A model generated the notes under the pieces. The model saw only the letters and a list, made by a program, of their open reading frames with translations. It had not been told where the DNA came from and ran no database searches. From Piscicola geometra (lineage: Eukaryota > Annelida > Clitellata > Hirudinida > Piscicolidae), in contig OX030956.1 in NCBI GenBank assembly GCA_943735955.1, positions 235,001 to 299,000 of the forward strand: 64,000 nt of DNA. The letters are read 5' to 3'. Shown here piece by piece: positions 37,801 to 50,700 of this stretch (positions are counted from its first letter, which is position 1; every line of letters begins with the position of its first letter). The translations under genes and the position numbers were made by a program.

Positions 37801-40800
37801 TCATAAATTAAATTTTAAGAATAACATTTCAGACTCATTTAGTTCATATCTTTTTATGATATACAAAATCAACATACTATTTTATGTTTCTTGTTTATCC
37901 TAAAATATATTAGTCTACTATACATAAATAATATAAATCCGGATACATTTATTGTAAACCCTGTTTAAGTGGCAACACTCGTATATCCCCGAACTTACTT
38001 TTTAAAGTTTCATTAGGTAAAATGTATTAAAAAAAATACTTTTCCAAAGTTTTATATAGTGAATATTCGCTTGATTAGGACTGATGAAACCTTTAATATT
38101 GCAAACTACTGTCACGAATTAGCATTGGCGCATTGTACGTTTTTCAGAGTTTCACTCAAATATTGATCATTTTAAAGTCATCGTTTTTGAAAATCAAAAA
38201 TTTTAGAAACTTAATTTAATTGTCAAAGACATTTCAACAAAGAAAAAACACAGACTCTAATGCTTTTATTTAAAACGTGAAAAATTATTCGTAGAAATGG
38301 GAATAAATCACAGTGAATGTTACACCAACTTTATATTCTAACAGTTATATAAGTTTTACTCACACGAATTGACATATTTTGACCCTGATCACTTAAGCGA
38401 CTAATTCTCAATTCCTGCTCGCATTCTTGAGCCTTCTCGTAAATATTTACATCACTTTATTTCAGAAATACGATCGGCGCATTGCAATTTTAACACTGTT
38501 TATGCTCAGTTTGACCGACTCGCTAATTAGCCAGCTGTATGTTGAACCAGTGCATCGTGAAACTTTATTTACTTTTGAGTATTTTCGCGTATAATAAATA
38601 ATTTTTCCAATAAACTGTAGGTTTTCTTGGATGAAGCAACACAATTTCTTTCGACTACTTTTAAACTTCTCAAGATTGAAAAATGTGAAATGCAAAAAAA
38701 TATATTAATGATTAACTGCTTGTGATTTATTACGATAAATTATTTTTCAATTCATTCAGCAAAATTATACCATTAACTTATTCAATGAATACAAAAATAC
38801 TATAGGCCAGCTTAATCTCACTACCAGAAATAATGACACCAAATGAGGGCAATGGGACAGTGAGATCTAATACACACTTTTCAAAGTTTTCAAACTCTTC
38901 CGGGTTTACGCGACGTTAACAATATTCGTCGTTGCGTTGTATTGCAAGTTCCATTATGGATGCTACAGCGGCTACAGCTACAGTGGCTACATCGGCTACA
39001 GTGGTTACAGCTACAGCAGCAGCAGCAGCAAATGCCGACGAAAGCGCAATCTGTAGAGGCGCACGAGAGCGGTCTTACGGCCACGTTTACAGGGCGGCAA
39101 TTAATTTTATCTCACTCTTGAGCGATTTACCCCTTCCGAGTTATTTTGATACTGTGTTACACTTATGTATAAGTTTATGTATATAAATGTATACATACAA
39201 AATAGCATATACAAATAAACTCATACAAAACCACACACACACACATTCAATAGTCCAAAATGGCCGGATAATGGGTCTGCTGGTATTGTCGTTAATGGGA
39301 GCATTCCTCCAGACGGGCATGTGCGATGTTCATCAATTCTGCTCTTTCCATGTCTTCCATTTTTTTTTCATTCAGTGAATGACCATTCGTATGTGTGAAA
39401 TAAGAAATAACTTAAATAAAATAAAATAAATCTTTTTTAAATGAAAACTATTTAACATCTAAGCATCAAAACTATACACCATATGTAAAATACAAAATTG
39501 TAAAAAATAAACGTGAAAGTCAAAAATGTATTATTTTTAATTTATAAAATTCAGTATATATACTAATGATTTCGGATTTAAATTTATAAAAGCCGTATTT
39601 TTATATTCTAAAATGTCGAAACATGATATATCACTATGCAATCGATTAATTGAGGACATGATGCATGCAGGTGTTCAGCTGCGAAATGAACTACTTCGAA
39701 TACAAGCACAATGGAAACCCCTACAAACTACAAGAAACAGTCTCTTTCGAGCTATACAAAAGCCAAAGCAATATCTATAAAATACTTACGATTGAGGTCA
39801 ACTTCAAGATAGCAAAACCATTGGAGATGATTTTCCTGCATAAAAGCTTGGAGAATGCTTTTTTAACTCCACTGCAGCTTGTAAACGGGCATTTAAAATA
39901 CAACCCTGAAAATGGAGACATCTGCATGATTGAAGCTAAATTCAACCATAACATACCAATCAAAAATCTCTTCTTGTTCCCCCACAACTCTGACAGCACC
40001 CACCAAAATTCTCACAAAACCTCGCACCATCATAGCTCAGAACTGCAAAAGAAAAGTTTTCTGTATGATTGTCAGAGATTCGGCAAGTTAAAAAATCAAT
40101 TTAAGATGGACGGTTCTTTTGGCTTGGGCCTGAGAGCAGAAATAATCAAAAATGACACTTCAATGAATGGGAAAGTTGAATACGACTACATGCATCTGGG
40201 GGGCAAATATAATAACAAAAATCCACTTTTAATCTACGAAAGTTCGACGACTGAGACTCCAACCATCACCATACACTCAGAATCAAGCCTCCACTTTCCA
40301 AAAAACATTTTCAAGCTTTCCGATGATGCAATCTCTGCTGACAACATCATCATTTCCACCAACTTTTCCAGGAACTCAGACGCTGTCTACTTCTCTTTGA
40401 AGAGTGACCAAAGCAAGAGAATAACTTCGTTCAGACTTGAAGATCTGCTGAGAAACAATGTTCTCTTGAGCAGCAGGAAGCCTCAAAGCGGATCTTTCGA
40501 GAATGTCGAAATCGAATTCAAAGCAATCGATTCCTTTCACCAAGCCAGCAAACCAATCATAGTGAAAGTAAAAGTAATTCAGAAGTCTCAAGGCCACACC
40601 GACGTAAGCACAAAAGTTTTGGTGGAGCCCCAAACGATCACCAACATATTCTCACAAGTTCTTGGCGCTCTTGCCAATGACTCAACGGCATTTTTCCACT
40701 TCCACGCTAGTCCTCCCCATGGCGTTTTGGTTTATACAGGACCTGGAAAGAGAAAGAACAAACGATTCACTGCACAAGAATTGCTAGATGGCATGATGAA

Positions 40801-43800
40801 TTATCTACACAACGATCCGAAAAGTCTGTCAGATGAAGTGGTAGCTGAAGTGAGGTCCACCCATCAAAGTTATAAGTTGGTGGTTCGAATAGAAGTCTTG
40901 AGACCTGTGGACTTGTCAGTTCCGATGATTACCAGTCACAAGTGGATCTTCTTAGAGAAAACTTCTTTCCAGTTGAAGCTTAAACACTTTGATGCCACAG
41001 TCTCAAACTCGGAACTAGAAAACGATCAGGTTGCATTCAAACTAGTTAAAGATCTTTTTTATGGGAGATTTGTGCTTAAAAAGAACGTTTTTGGAGAAGG
41101 AATTTTGGTAGATACGTTCACAAGATATCATCTCAAGAATGGTTTAATCTACTACGAGTCGAATAGCAGACATTCTGAAATCAAGCATGAAATTGTAATA
41201 TTTGATGTCTGTTCGCCATTTTCAAAATTACACAAGCAGTTTTCTATGGAGTTTGTAGTTAAGAGTATGGATTCAAATGGAACTAACAATATACTGAGAC
41301 CTTGTGGTGATAATTCAAAATATCAAATTGAAGTCAGTGATTACAAGCCAGTTCTCCTCACTCCAGGCATGCTCTGTTACACTTCTACAACCAACCCATC
41401 AGCCAATCCAACCTATCACATCACAACTTTTCCTTTCGTTTCTGACTCTGAAGCCCTCAAGGATGGCGGAAGAATTGTAATGGAAAAACAAAAACTGACT
41501 GCCGCCAAAGAAGACAACTTAAAATCAAAAGATCAATCACACTCCATCATTGAAGTGGAGTCATTCACTCAAAAACTTATCAACCAGACTTCCATTTACT
41601 TCATGCCATCTCAGAAAAGTTCTTCCCAAGATAGTCACATGAGAGCTCTGAGAAGGGAAACAATAACTTTCAGATACACCGTGACCTTCAACGACGCCAA
41701 CATCCACGGCCATCTCACCTTCTTCATCCCTCCTCAGAACCTCACCCACCACGAGTTCCTTCAGATCGGAATGACCAAAACGCTGACTGATAACTTCAAA
41801 GCCTTGAACCTTCCTCTCACTCAAACTTTCAAACTCACCACAAACCCTCGTTTTGGAGTGTTGGCCAAAGGAGGTCATGTGATGAAGCAAGGTCAGTCGT
41901 GGAGCCTGGATCAGTTCAGAAACGATAACGTCTGGTGAGAGCTTTTCAATAATAAAAAGATATTTTTAAAATAATATTCTTTTTGAAATAAGTTTAAATA
42001 CTTTATGTCATATTTCAATTAAGTATAATTATGATAAGAATCGTTAATTTAATTTAAAAATATAAAAACCCGAAAGTGTATTAATTCTTATTTTAATTAC
42101 AAACTTCAAATCAGTTTTTATCAAACCATAGTTTATTAATGTTATTTGTTATATTTTTTTTGTTTTTCCAAATTCCGATTATGTAAGAGCCTATTTGTTT
42201 TAGTCGGGATCCAGGTTCATAATTTATTGGATCTCTCTTCGGTAATCAATAGTCTTTTTTCAAGCCATTAAAGCAAATACTTGTTGACATTTCATGTGTG
42301 GCATGCGTGAGATTTTAAAATGGTGGATAATAAATCTGTCGTGTATGGCTTATGATATAACTTACATCATTTTAAATGTTTCTTTAATCGATGCGGCATC
42401 ACAATCAAATCACCAATTAAGTTAAAATGGTATATTTATTTAAAGAAACATCGTAACATGTTTTTGGGTGGTTTTTATAAAATATTTATTGAATTATAAA
42501 AATATGAAAATATTTAAAGTCTGATTAAATGTTAAAAAGATCTTTTATCTAATGTTTAATATTTTATTTTTTTTTATTTCTACATATTCAAAAAACAATA
42601 ACATATATTTTTTTCAAACATACCTAAAATCTTATTGATAAATTATTTCATCGGTGACAGGTACCAGCACAATAGTCGTTCATGTTCGCAAGACCTTATT
42701 CTCTTCGACATGGGAGGCTCCTTCTTCCAACTGCACATCTTCGCCCTGACCAAAAGCCACATCAAAACCATCCACATTGGTTTGCCAAAAGTAGATGAGG
42801 TCGATGCCAATGAAAATGATTCTGAGAAGCAAGTAAATAATGAGAATGACAATCGAATAAGAAAAATTGATGAGGAACTAGAAAAAAGTGTCATACTGGT
42901 GCAACCAAAGTATGGTCGACTGATACAGAAGAACTTTGCTTCAAGAGATGAAATGTTGTACATGGTCGGAAAAGAAATGGTTTACGGACTCTCGCAGCAA
43001 TCGAGTGAGACGCAAGCAGACAGCTTCGTGTTGTTCTCTAATTACTCTCACGCCGATGATTGCTCCTTCTCTGTTACGAACGTCACCTTTTATTTGCAAG
43101 ATTCAGCTTCAAATTCACTGAAGCTTCTCATTAAAAAAGACCTCACCACGAACGGCTTGGAGAATGCCGTTCTAGACCATCAAGTGCTACAGGCGTTCGA
43201 TAATGACGAAAAACGCGAAAGAACGATAACCTACAAAATCACTCAGTCGCCAGTCAGAGGGAAAATTATGAAAGGAAAATCGCACGAAAAAGTGAAAAGT
43301 TTTACCGACTTTGATTTGAAAAACAAACAAATTCATTACGAGGTGGGCGTTCTGAGAGGGAGACATGAAGTATCAAGGGTGACTGATTCTCTTTTGATCT
43401 ACGCTATGGATGGTACGCGGAGGTCGTCTGTTGAGAAGTTGAATATAAACATCACAATGTTGAAATCGAACATCAAAAAACGTAGTTTTAGACACTCTCT
43501 TAAGCACAATCAACTCAGAAACAGAAACAAAAAAAGATTCATCAGCAAGCAATACAAAGTAGGAACGAACCAAGCTATGCGGAATTACAACGTCGAAAGG
43601 AGAAGAAACAACTTTGGCTTGAAGGTGCGAGACATAAATGTGATGAGGGGAGGTAGACACAAGTTCATCGTGACGTTCAAAAAGCCCTCAAAAAAGCGAA
43701 GATCCATGAGCGAAACCAGATTGATTCTTGAAAAACCACCCTCTCATGGCAAGTTAGTCGTTTTGAACAAGTCTCTTCCGAAAAGTTTAGTCAAAAGCTT

Positions 43801-46800
43801 CGGCGAGGATTTGCAGATGGATGGAGACAACTTTGAAAACATAAACCTTCTTGACATTTCAAACAAGGTTCCCATGATATACGAACACGATGGCTCGAGG
43901 ACTCATTCAGACAACTTCATCCTCACCCTTTCCAACGACGTCAAAAGCATCAAACAAGAGGTGTCAGTGAAGATTTCTTCGAAACCAAAAGTGGATCTGA
44001 AACCAGAACAAGTTATTACTTCTCCACTCTTACTGCATGGTGATAGTCCCTTGGTAGTTTCAACTGATTATTTGTCCGTCAAGGATTTTCTGATGTCTGC
44101 AGAAGAAATCGAGTTTGAGTTAGTCAAACTGCCTTCGCATGGGTATCTAAAAGTGCTCAACCAGAACATCCGACTAGCAAGCCAAGAACAAGTCCATCTG
44201 CACGAAACATTCAGTCTAGCTGAAGTGATGGCCAACAAGATCATCTTTGTGCCCCTGTCTGCCTCCATCCAGAATGACAGCTTCGAAGTTCAGATAAATG
44301 CCGACATCCCACCTACAAAGATAGATGCTTTGTCTAAAGAGTTTTTCATAGAAAAACATTCTTTTGTTCTCAAAACACCGAACACGTCTCAACTTTGTCT
44401 GAATAAAGAAATGATCAAAGACATCGAACTGAAGAGTCACGATCTCAAATGCTCCTTCCTCTCAATGACGAAACCGCCCGTTCACGGACGTTTGATGGAG
44501 ACAGTATTCAGTGCTGAAGATTTAATGCAAGGAGAAGTGTGCTACAAAGGAAATTCTCTCAAAAGCTACTCAGACTCTTTTGAACTCACGCTCAAAAACT
44601 GTGAACAGAGGACAAAAGCCGTGCTGAAAGTTGAAGTGATCTACGAAGATCCAGCTGCTGTGAAGGTTTCTCCAAAAGTGCTCGTCAACGTTCCACTCAT
44701 GGTGATGCATGGAAACAACGCTCTGCTCACGCAGTCGAACCTCCACACCACCCAGCTGAACACTGAGCCAGCAGACCTCATCTACACCATCTCCGACCAT
44801 CCCAAGCACGGAGTTCTCTTCTTGAACAACCATCCAAGCGACCGATTCTCACAAAGTGACGTCGACAACGACAGAGTATCGTACAAAAGCAACAAAATCG
44901 ACGATTCAATGATGGACTATTTCCTCTTCAACGTGGCTGACAAGCAATCACCAAATTCTCGTGCCAAGTCCTTATTCTTCAGCATCCTCATCCAACCAGC
45001 AATCAAAGCAACGCCCAAGCTACTCACCCACGCATCAAACTCTGAAATCACTGCCAATGATGACACCTACTGGCTCCCTTTCAACTCCTCTCATCTCAAG
45101 GTCATCAATGCAGAATCCCCGAGTGAAGACGTTGTGTACCACATAAAAGTACGACCCAAGTATGGCAGGATAGAGAATGTTCTGACGGGAAATGTTGTTC
45201 GAAACAGATTCACGCAGCAGGACTTGGACGAAAACAATTTGAGATTTGTTCTGAGGGAAAAGATAAGAGGCTACAATGATTCGATCTTCTTCAAAGTTAC
45301 CGAGAAGAACAAGACTTTATTTGACAACCAGAGAGTGGCGTTTGAATGGGCAGTAATGGAGTTCCAGAAGACTTTCTTCAAGTTGTGTTTGTCGAACCAC
45401 ATCGTGACTATTCCGATCGTGAAGTTAGGCAACCTGGACCAGACCACTTCGGCACGGATAACTGTGGTTCCAGTTTCTGCTATCGAACACGTCGACTTTG
45501 TCAAAATGTCTAGCGACATAGTCACAATTTCTGCAGGTTTCTTTCTGAATTTTTTTTGAACTTTAGGTTGTGTTTCCTTTGATAAACTAAAATAAAATTT
45601 AACCATTTTTTTACTCTATTTTTCATAACGCTATTCTTTATTGAGTGCATAGAACATAATTTTACTAATTTTTGCAATAAAAATATGAAATCTTACACAC
45701 TCTTTATTTTCTTAAATTGAATACTATTCTATAAAATTTATGTCAACAATTTTTCTTGACTACTCTTTCCTCCAGGACAAAGCAAGGCAGATTGGGTGCT
45801 GAAGACTTTGGACCGGGGCCATTCTAGCCACAAGAGACACCTCAGCATCAGCCTTGTCAATGCCACCGCCTCAGTGATTGGCCCAAAAAGCAGAGCATTC
45901 GTCGAAATAATTGATAAGAAAGATGGTGAGTGAAGAGCTTTAGATCATTGTTTTTTTGAACGAGTTATATTTATTAACCTAGAAGATTCTAAGGTGTTTT
46001 CGTGATTGCCATGTCAGATTTATGTGATTTTGCGAGGGTGTTAATCATAAGTATATGCTTAGCTTTCATAGGAATATATGTTTATTATCTATCAATATTA
46101 TAAAAATAGTTTCCAAGATTGCATATATTTATTTCTAGATATATTTCTCTAATAAGGCTTGTATTCACATGCACACGTACACCCATAAAGCAAAAGCGTT
46201 TGTTATGTGAAAAATATTAGCGCTGTTTTATTGAGAACAGTTTATAGATACAAGTAATGCTTTGTATTGGATTACAGAATGATTTATCATAATTACACCA
46301 CGTAATGCATTACAGTGGAGTAATAAAGAACCAATAAACTATTTTAATGACGTAATAAAAATAAAAGAAAGAATAAATACAGTGTGTGCAGGAGTGTAAA
46401 GAAGTGATAGTGAATAAGTAGGAGATAATAAAAAATGCTATGAAAACAATAGGAGTGTTATAAAAACGGCTAAGTTTGAGGTTGGGTTTGATGAGAAAAA
46501 AAACAAAAAGTGAATTTATAGGCTGTGTTTAATCTGATTTATGTAGTTTTTTTATTTAAACGTTATTTGGGCTCTTATCAATTCATGTATTTTTAGTATT
46601 TTATTTATTTTGCAATGTATCATTGTTGAATTTCCAGAATACTGTTCGAAGAGAAAGATAAGAAAGTCTTCTATGGGAATGTTGAAACCAGAGAGCGGCT
46701 ATGTAAGTTCAACTTTTTTTATATTGCTTATAAATATATTTGTTTTTTAAACTATTCAGTAACGTCAACATTTAGTTAAAATAAAATAATATATTAAATT

Positions 46801-48990
46801 GAGAATTTTTTTTTCTATATTAAGACACTTCATGGAAACTGTATGGCTTTGTTTCCCCTTCAGGAAGAAGATTTAGAACGATTTAGAGTGGAAAGTGAGG
46901 GTGGCATTGGAGATGTAGAAGATGAACTCTTGGAATCGGATTTATCGTTCTATAATGAAAAGCAGAGGCGGTGGGAATCTTCTACGGAAAGTTTGAATGA
47001 TTATTCGGTGAGTCCTGAATTTGGGATTTAATTTCAAGTTTTAATATACTTAAAAAATACTGTAAAAACATAAGAATGAGCTGGTAAACCTTTAATTTTT
47101 TTCAAATATAAGATTTCTAGCAGCTCTGAAATCAGTGAAACTTAACACTATTCTAAGTGTCTCATTTATCTGATCCAGTGCGTTTGAGGCTAAATCATGC
47201 CTTAGGGTTAGAGGGTTCGCAAAACGACCACTTATCCCATTATAGCCTAAACAATACACTTTGAAAAGTAAAAAAAAAAGTTAAATAAATCATATTTTTA
47301 TATGTTTTCATTTCGAGACCTAAATATATTTTTTCTAGACTCTATTTTTTTAAGCATAAAAAAGATTTATCTGGAGTTTTCTAATTTTCACGAACAATTC
47401 ATTTTTATGTTATGCACAATTTGAGATATGAATCAAAATCTAAAATTGTTTTTAAAGAGCCTATCAAATAAAAATTTAAAACGATTTATAAAAAAATAGT
47501 TTGATTTAATTTCTCAATCTCTAAATTCTTATGTGGATGGTTCAACCTGAAATGGTTCAGCCTGGATGATCCATAGGCTTAATCGTCAATGGATTACAAC
47601 ATCCAGGTTGAACCGTCCAAGGATGAATCATCCATAAATCTTTTAAATTATAGAAATCTATCAAATAAATCATAAACCTATTCGAACACCCTCTCACTAC
47701 CCACCCAGTTGACTATTCCTCGACCATGCACTCCATCCACCAAGTCTCTACTCTTCTTCCATGAAGACCTGCAGCAGATGTTCATGTGTGATGGCAGGAG
47801 GTGGATGGAGTGGAACAACCACCTGGAAGCCAGTGCCAAAGAGAAGAACCTTGCCAAAAGCCAAAAGACTTGTCCACTGGGTTTGTAGTGATTTCAAATA
47901 TTTTTCGGTTTAGTTTAATTTTGACGATTTTTATTGTTTTCAACTTTTTTGCCGGAGGCATTAAGAATCGTGAATACATTGATTAAGAAACTATTGATGG
48001 ATTACTTGAATACTTTCTTTGAAATAGTTGATTTAAACCATCCTTAAACTTCAAATGATTAAGTAATTTTTTTGTTTTTTAAATTATTTCCTGGAGCTAA
48101 ATCATAAATTGAGGAGTTTCTTATTCATAATCGAAGGCTCATAAGAAGTTAATTAAAGTGAAAAGCTCGATTCAAACATTTGTAATTAATCTTCTTGTTT
48201 ATAAAAACAGGTATTATTTTCATTTCATTTTTTGAAAATGCTTTTATACAACTATTATATCCAATGTATCATTCCAAATCGAATAATTCGACTATTTATC
48301 TTATTCACGAATAATTTTTCCCTGAAACAACTGAAAAGTACCATTTATAAATGATTTAACGTCATTAAAAAATTATTTTACACCGATAACAGGCTGGGAG
48401 ATGTATGGTGACAACTGTTTCTTGGCGAGCAAAGCAAAACACACGTGGGTGAGTGGCGAGAAGATGTGTCGACGAGATGGAGGTCACTTGACCTTTGTCA
48501 CCTCCAAGGAACACCTTGACTGGCTCTCCATCCTCAGCCAAGCCTCACCCTTTTGGACGGGTGAGATTGTTTATTCGAGCTTTTATACTTTTTTAATGAT
48601 TTATAAAGATGTTTTAAATGAATTATTTTAATTAATTAGAAAATTAGAAGTATTTAAAATAAATATTATAAACAATTTTTATTTTTTGACTCACCACATT
48701 CAACTCAAATCACGCCAGGTCTGAATAACAGACGCAACGCGGGCGCTTGGGAGTCGGTAGGACACCAAGAGGGCAGCAACTACGTGCCATGGTCTCCTCA
48801 CCAGCCCTGTGTCGTCTGCGGAAGACACCGATGTGCACAAGTGAACGAGGCGCTGGAGATGGAGAAGAGGCATTGTTCCCGCAACCTCTCCCGTTTCGTC
48901 TGCGTCAAGGCTGCCAGACTGCTGAGAACCTCTCGCAAGGCCGTCAGACAACGCAACGGCCGTTACAACCACCGCTATAGAATGACTTGA
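34837..48990 (+). CDS. FREM1-like extracellular matrix protein (CSPG repeats, Calx-beta, C-type lectin domain)
   Basis: FRAS1/FREM proteins link basement membrane to dermis in vertebrates. Nine coding exons: 34837-35265, 39671-41934, 42661-45536, 45776-45925, 46638-46702, 46864-47007, 47709-47880, 48393-48560, 48719-48990. They join in phase to 6,540 nt (2,179 residues, essentially the length of vertebrate FREM1). The start MIATIKTSRLKQ is followed by a hydrophobic signal sequence (LIIFLFIFFTFLPY). CSPG/NG2-type repeats fill two very long exons (motifs such as YKHNGNPYKLQ, YQHNSR, KYGRLIQKN, YEHDGSRTHSDNF, HPKHGVLF, YKSNKIDDS, KYGRIE). A Calx-beta domain ends near residue 1906, then an acidic linker, then a C-type lectin domain (about 2033-2155) with GWEMYGDNCFL and FVCVKA. 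There is no membrane segment, as in FREM1 and unlike FRAS1/FREM2. The lectin domain lacks EPN/QPD and WND, so Ca-dependent sugar binding is unlikely. Confidence 0.93.
35538..35658 (+). repeat. 60-bp tandem duplication
   Basis: A 60-bp segment beginning ACCAATATTTCTATTT and ending CTAGTATTTCAGAAA occurs twice in direct succession with about two mismatches. Confidence 0.85.
38893..38947 (+). repeat. Dispersed repeat copy in FREM intron 1
   Basis: CCGGGTTTACGCGACGTTAA followed by CAATATTCGTCGTTGCGTTG matches the satellite spacer of MVP intron 3 with a few substitutions, same strand, ending TTGTATTG. Confidence 0.75.
38948..39056 (+). other. GC-rich island with a Gly-Tyr-Ser-rich open frame
   Basis: One frame reads KFHYGCYSGYSYSGYIG and continues with more GYS repeats, then SSSSKCRRKRNL and TAG at 39054-39056. 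The opposite strand is open and Cys-rich. This is an AGC/TAC repeat, so several frames are open by chance. A decayed or alternative exon is possible but unproven. Confidence 0.2.
41935..42660 (+). other. FREM intron 2, AT-rich
   Basis: GTGAGA donor after 41934 and GGTGACAG acceptor before 42661, phase 2. Nothing else was seen in it. Confidence 0.8.
45926..46637 (+). other. FREM intron 4, AT-rich
   Basis: GTGAGT donor and TTTCCAG acceptor, phase 1. No internal feature was recognised. Confidence 0.75.
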
Positions 48991-49250
48991 GCGCTTCAGA
49001 AGGGCATTTTTGTATATATTAGCTTTGCTATTTTGTGTAATTTATATTCTTTCGTACCTACCCCTGTATACATGCTTTATACTAGAACGTTGTCTTTTTA
49101 CTTGTTCGGAATACAGTTACAAATGGCAAGTCGAGGGCACGTTCATTATCACATGATTCTTGCCACCGTACACAGATCTCATTAGATACATTTAGAATTA
49201 ACACGCGACCTTTTACATTTTCAAAATACATTTTGAGTTTTATAGAATAG

Positions 49251-49256
49251 ATTTTA
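49251..49256 (-). terminator. Probable GatC poly(A) signal
   Basis: TTTATT on + (AATAAA on -), about 26 bp downstream of the GatC stop codon at 49282-49284. Confidence 0.5.
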
Positions 49257-49281
49257 TTAACTATCAAAGCATTTTGAATGT

Positions 49282-50374
49282 TCATTTCTTGTTAATTTCA
49301 TCTAGTAAGTCTTCTTCTTCAATGGTCAAAGGAATATTTCCTGTGAAGTTATAAATACAATTTTCAAGATTTTATCATTAAAAATCTTAGAATATCAAAA
49401 AACAAACAAAATATTCAGTTCTAGATTTAAATGAACATAAGCTCAATGCAACAAATCTTCAATAGTAATCTGAGAGAACATGTACAATGGTGAGTGAACC
49501 TGGGGGCGATACGAAGTAGTCTTCAAAAGTCTTGGAAGCGTTCGCTAAGATTTCTTCTTTGCAGTTTCCTTCTGTCACTTCGTCGTCCCGCATGTATAGG
49601 TTTCTGATGATCCGAAGGCGTTGTGGCACATTTGAGGGATGTAGCTATAATTAAATATGCAAGTTACTGAGCCATACCATAAAAATTTAGAGTTTTACTG
49701 TTTTACTTAGAAAAATAAAAATAGTTTAAAGATCTTTTTTCAATAAAATATAAAATTTATAAAAATAAATTAAAGTGCAAGAATTTAACAGACCTGTCCT
49801 CTAGCACAGTGTACATGGGTTCGATTCCTTCTACATCGATGAGACTCAGTTCATCAGCAAAGGCAATGGCACTCGACAGTCGTTCCACAGACTCCTCATC
49901 AGTGAAGTTAACCAGTGAAAGCCTCTCCAGGTGCTTTATTAAGTCTTTGTCAAGTTCAAGCACCTGCAGAAAATGAGAATTGCTGTTGGTTCAAAAAAAT
50001 TGGTGTAAATTATTAAGAAATAAAAAAGTATTTAACAATTAATAGAGTAAAAATAGTTTGGTTAAAAAACTATTTTTAGAACAATTTATAAATTTGTATT
50101 CTTCATGGATAAAAACTTAAAAAAATTATTTATGACTTTGGGCAGCTTGCTCCTATCCACCTCTTTCCATTCTGGCTTAACAGGAACCTGTAAAGTATTT
50201 TTAGAAAAAGATTCATGTAAAAAATATTATATTTTAATAATATTCAATAAAAAATACTTTTATAAAATAAATAAATACTTTGGAAGAAATGTGAGAACAA
50301 CTCCGTAAGTCTCGAGGAAAAGTACATAATAGTATTTTTCTGCACCAAGAATTTATGAAATTTTTAATTTGCAT
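49282..50374 (-). CDS. GATC: Glutamyl-tRNA(Gln) amidotransferase subunit C, mitochondrial (GatC)
   Basis: Small stabilising subunit of the mitochondrial GatCAB complex, which converts Glu-tRNA(Gln) to Gln-tRNA(Gln). Five exons on the - strand: 50374-50279, 50187-50137, 49963-49794, 49603-49500, 49340-49282. They join in phase to 480 nt (159 residues). The first exon encodes a basic, Ser/Cys-rich presequence ([13 protein letters not shown]...) suited to mitochondrial import. Family hallmarks are [13 protein letters not shown], the AFADEL helix, [25 protein letters not shown] and the YFVSPPGNIPL tail that wraps GatA. The start is the only in-frame ATG upstream of SHISSK|VPVKPEW. The gene is tail-to-tail with FREM (about 290 bp between stops) and head-to-head with PIKfyve. 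Confidence 0.93.
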
Positions 50375-50700
50375 GATAGTATTAAAATTTAATAATTAAT
50401 AATTAAATAAACAAATAATAGTAAGTATAAAATGCACTTTTCAGACATTTAAATGTAAAAGTAAATTTAAATAATTAGTATGGGTGTATTTAATAAAGAA
50501 AAAAACCTTGAACATTAAAAGAAATGAATGCAAAAACCAATTTTAAACTTTTGAAAAAATTGAGATTTCAAGTAAAATCAAGGAAATGAAGCTAAACCGG
50601 ATTTTAAATTAAAATTTTAGTTCAGTTCTGAACTTCAGATTCACAAGTATTTTAACATTTGCAGTTTTTCTTTTAAACTCAGGTCAAAACTTCAAACACA
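50375..50700. promoter_or_regulatory. Divergent promoter region between GatC and PIKfyve
   Basis: Only 326 bp separate the two start codons. The interval is AT-rich and has no frame of its own. It must hold both 5' UTRs and start sites. No specific factor site is claimed. Confidence 0.5.

Larger units (their letters stand above)
35266..39670 (+). other. FREM intron 1 (4.4 kb), AT-rich
   Basis: Contains a tandem duplication (35538-35658), a copy of the dispersed repeat near 38895, a GC-rich AGC/GCT-repeat island (38950-39090) and otherwise AT-rich unique DNA. No other gene was recognised. Confidence 0.7.
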
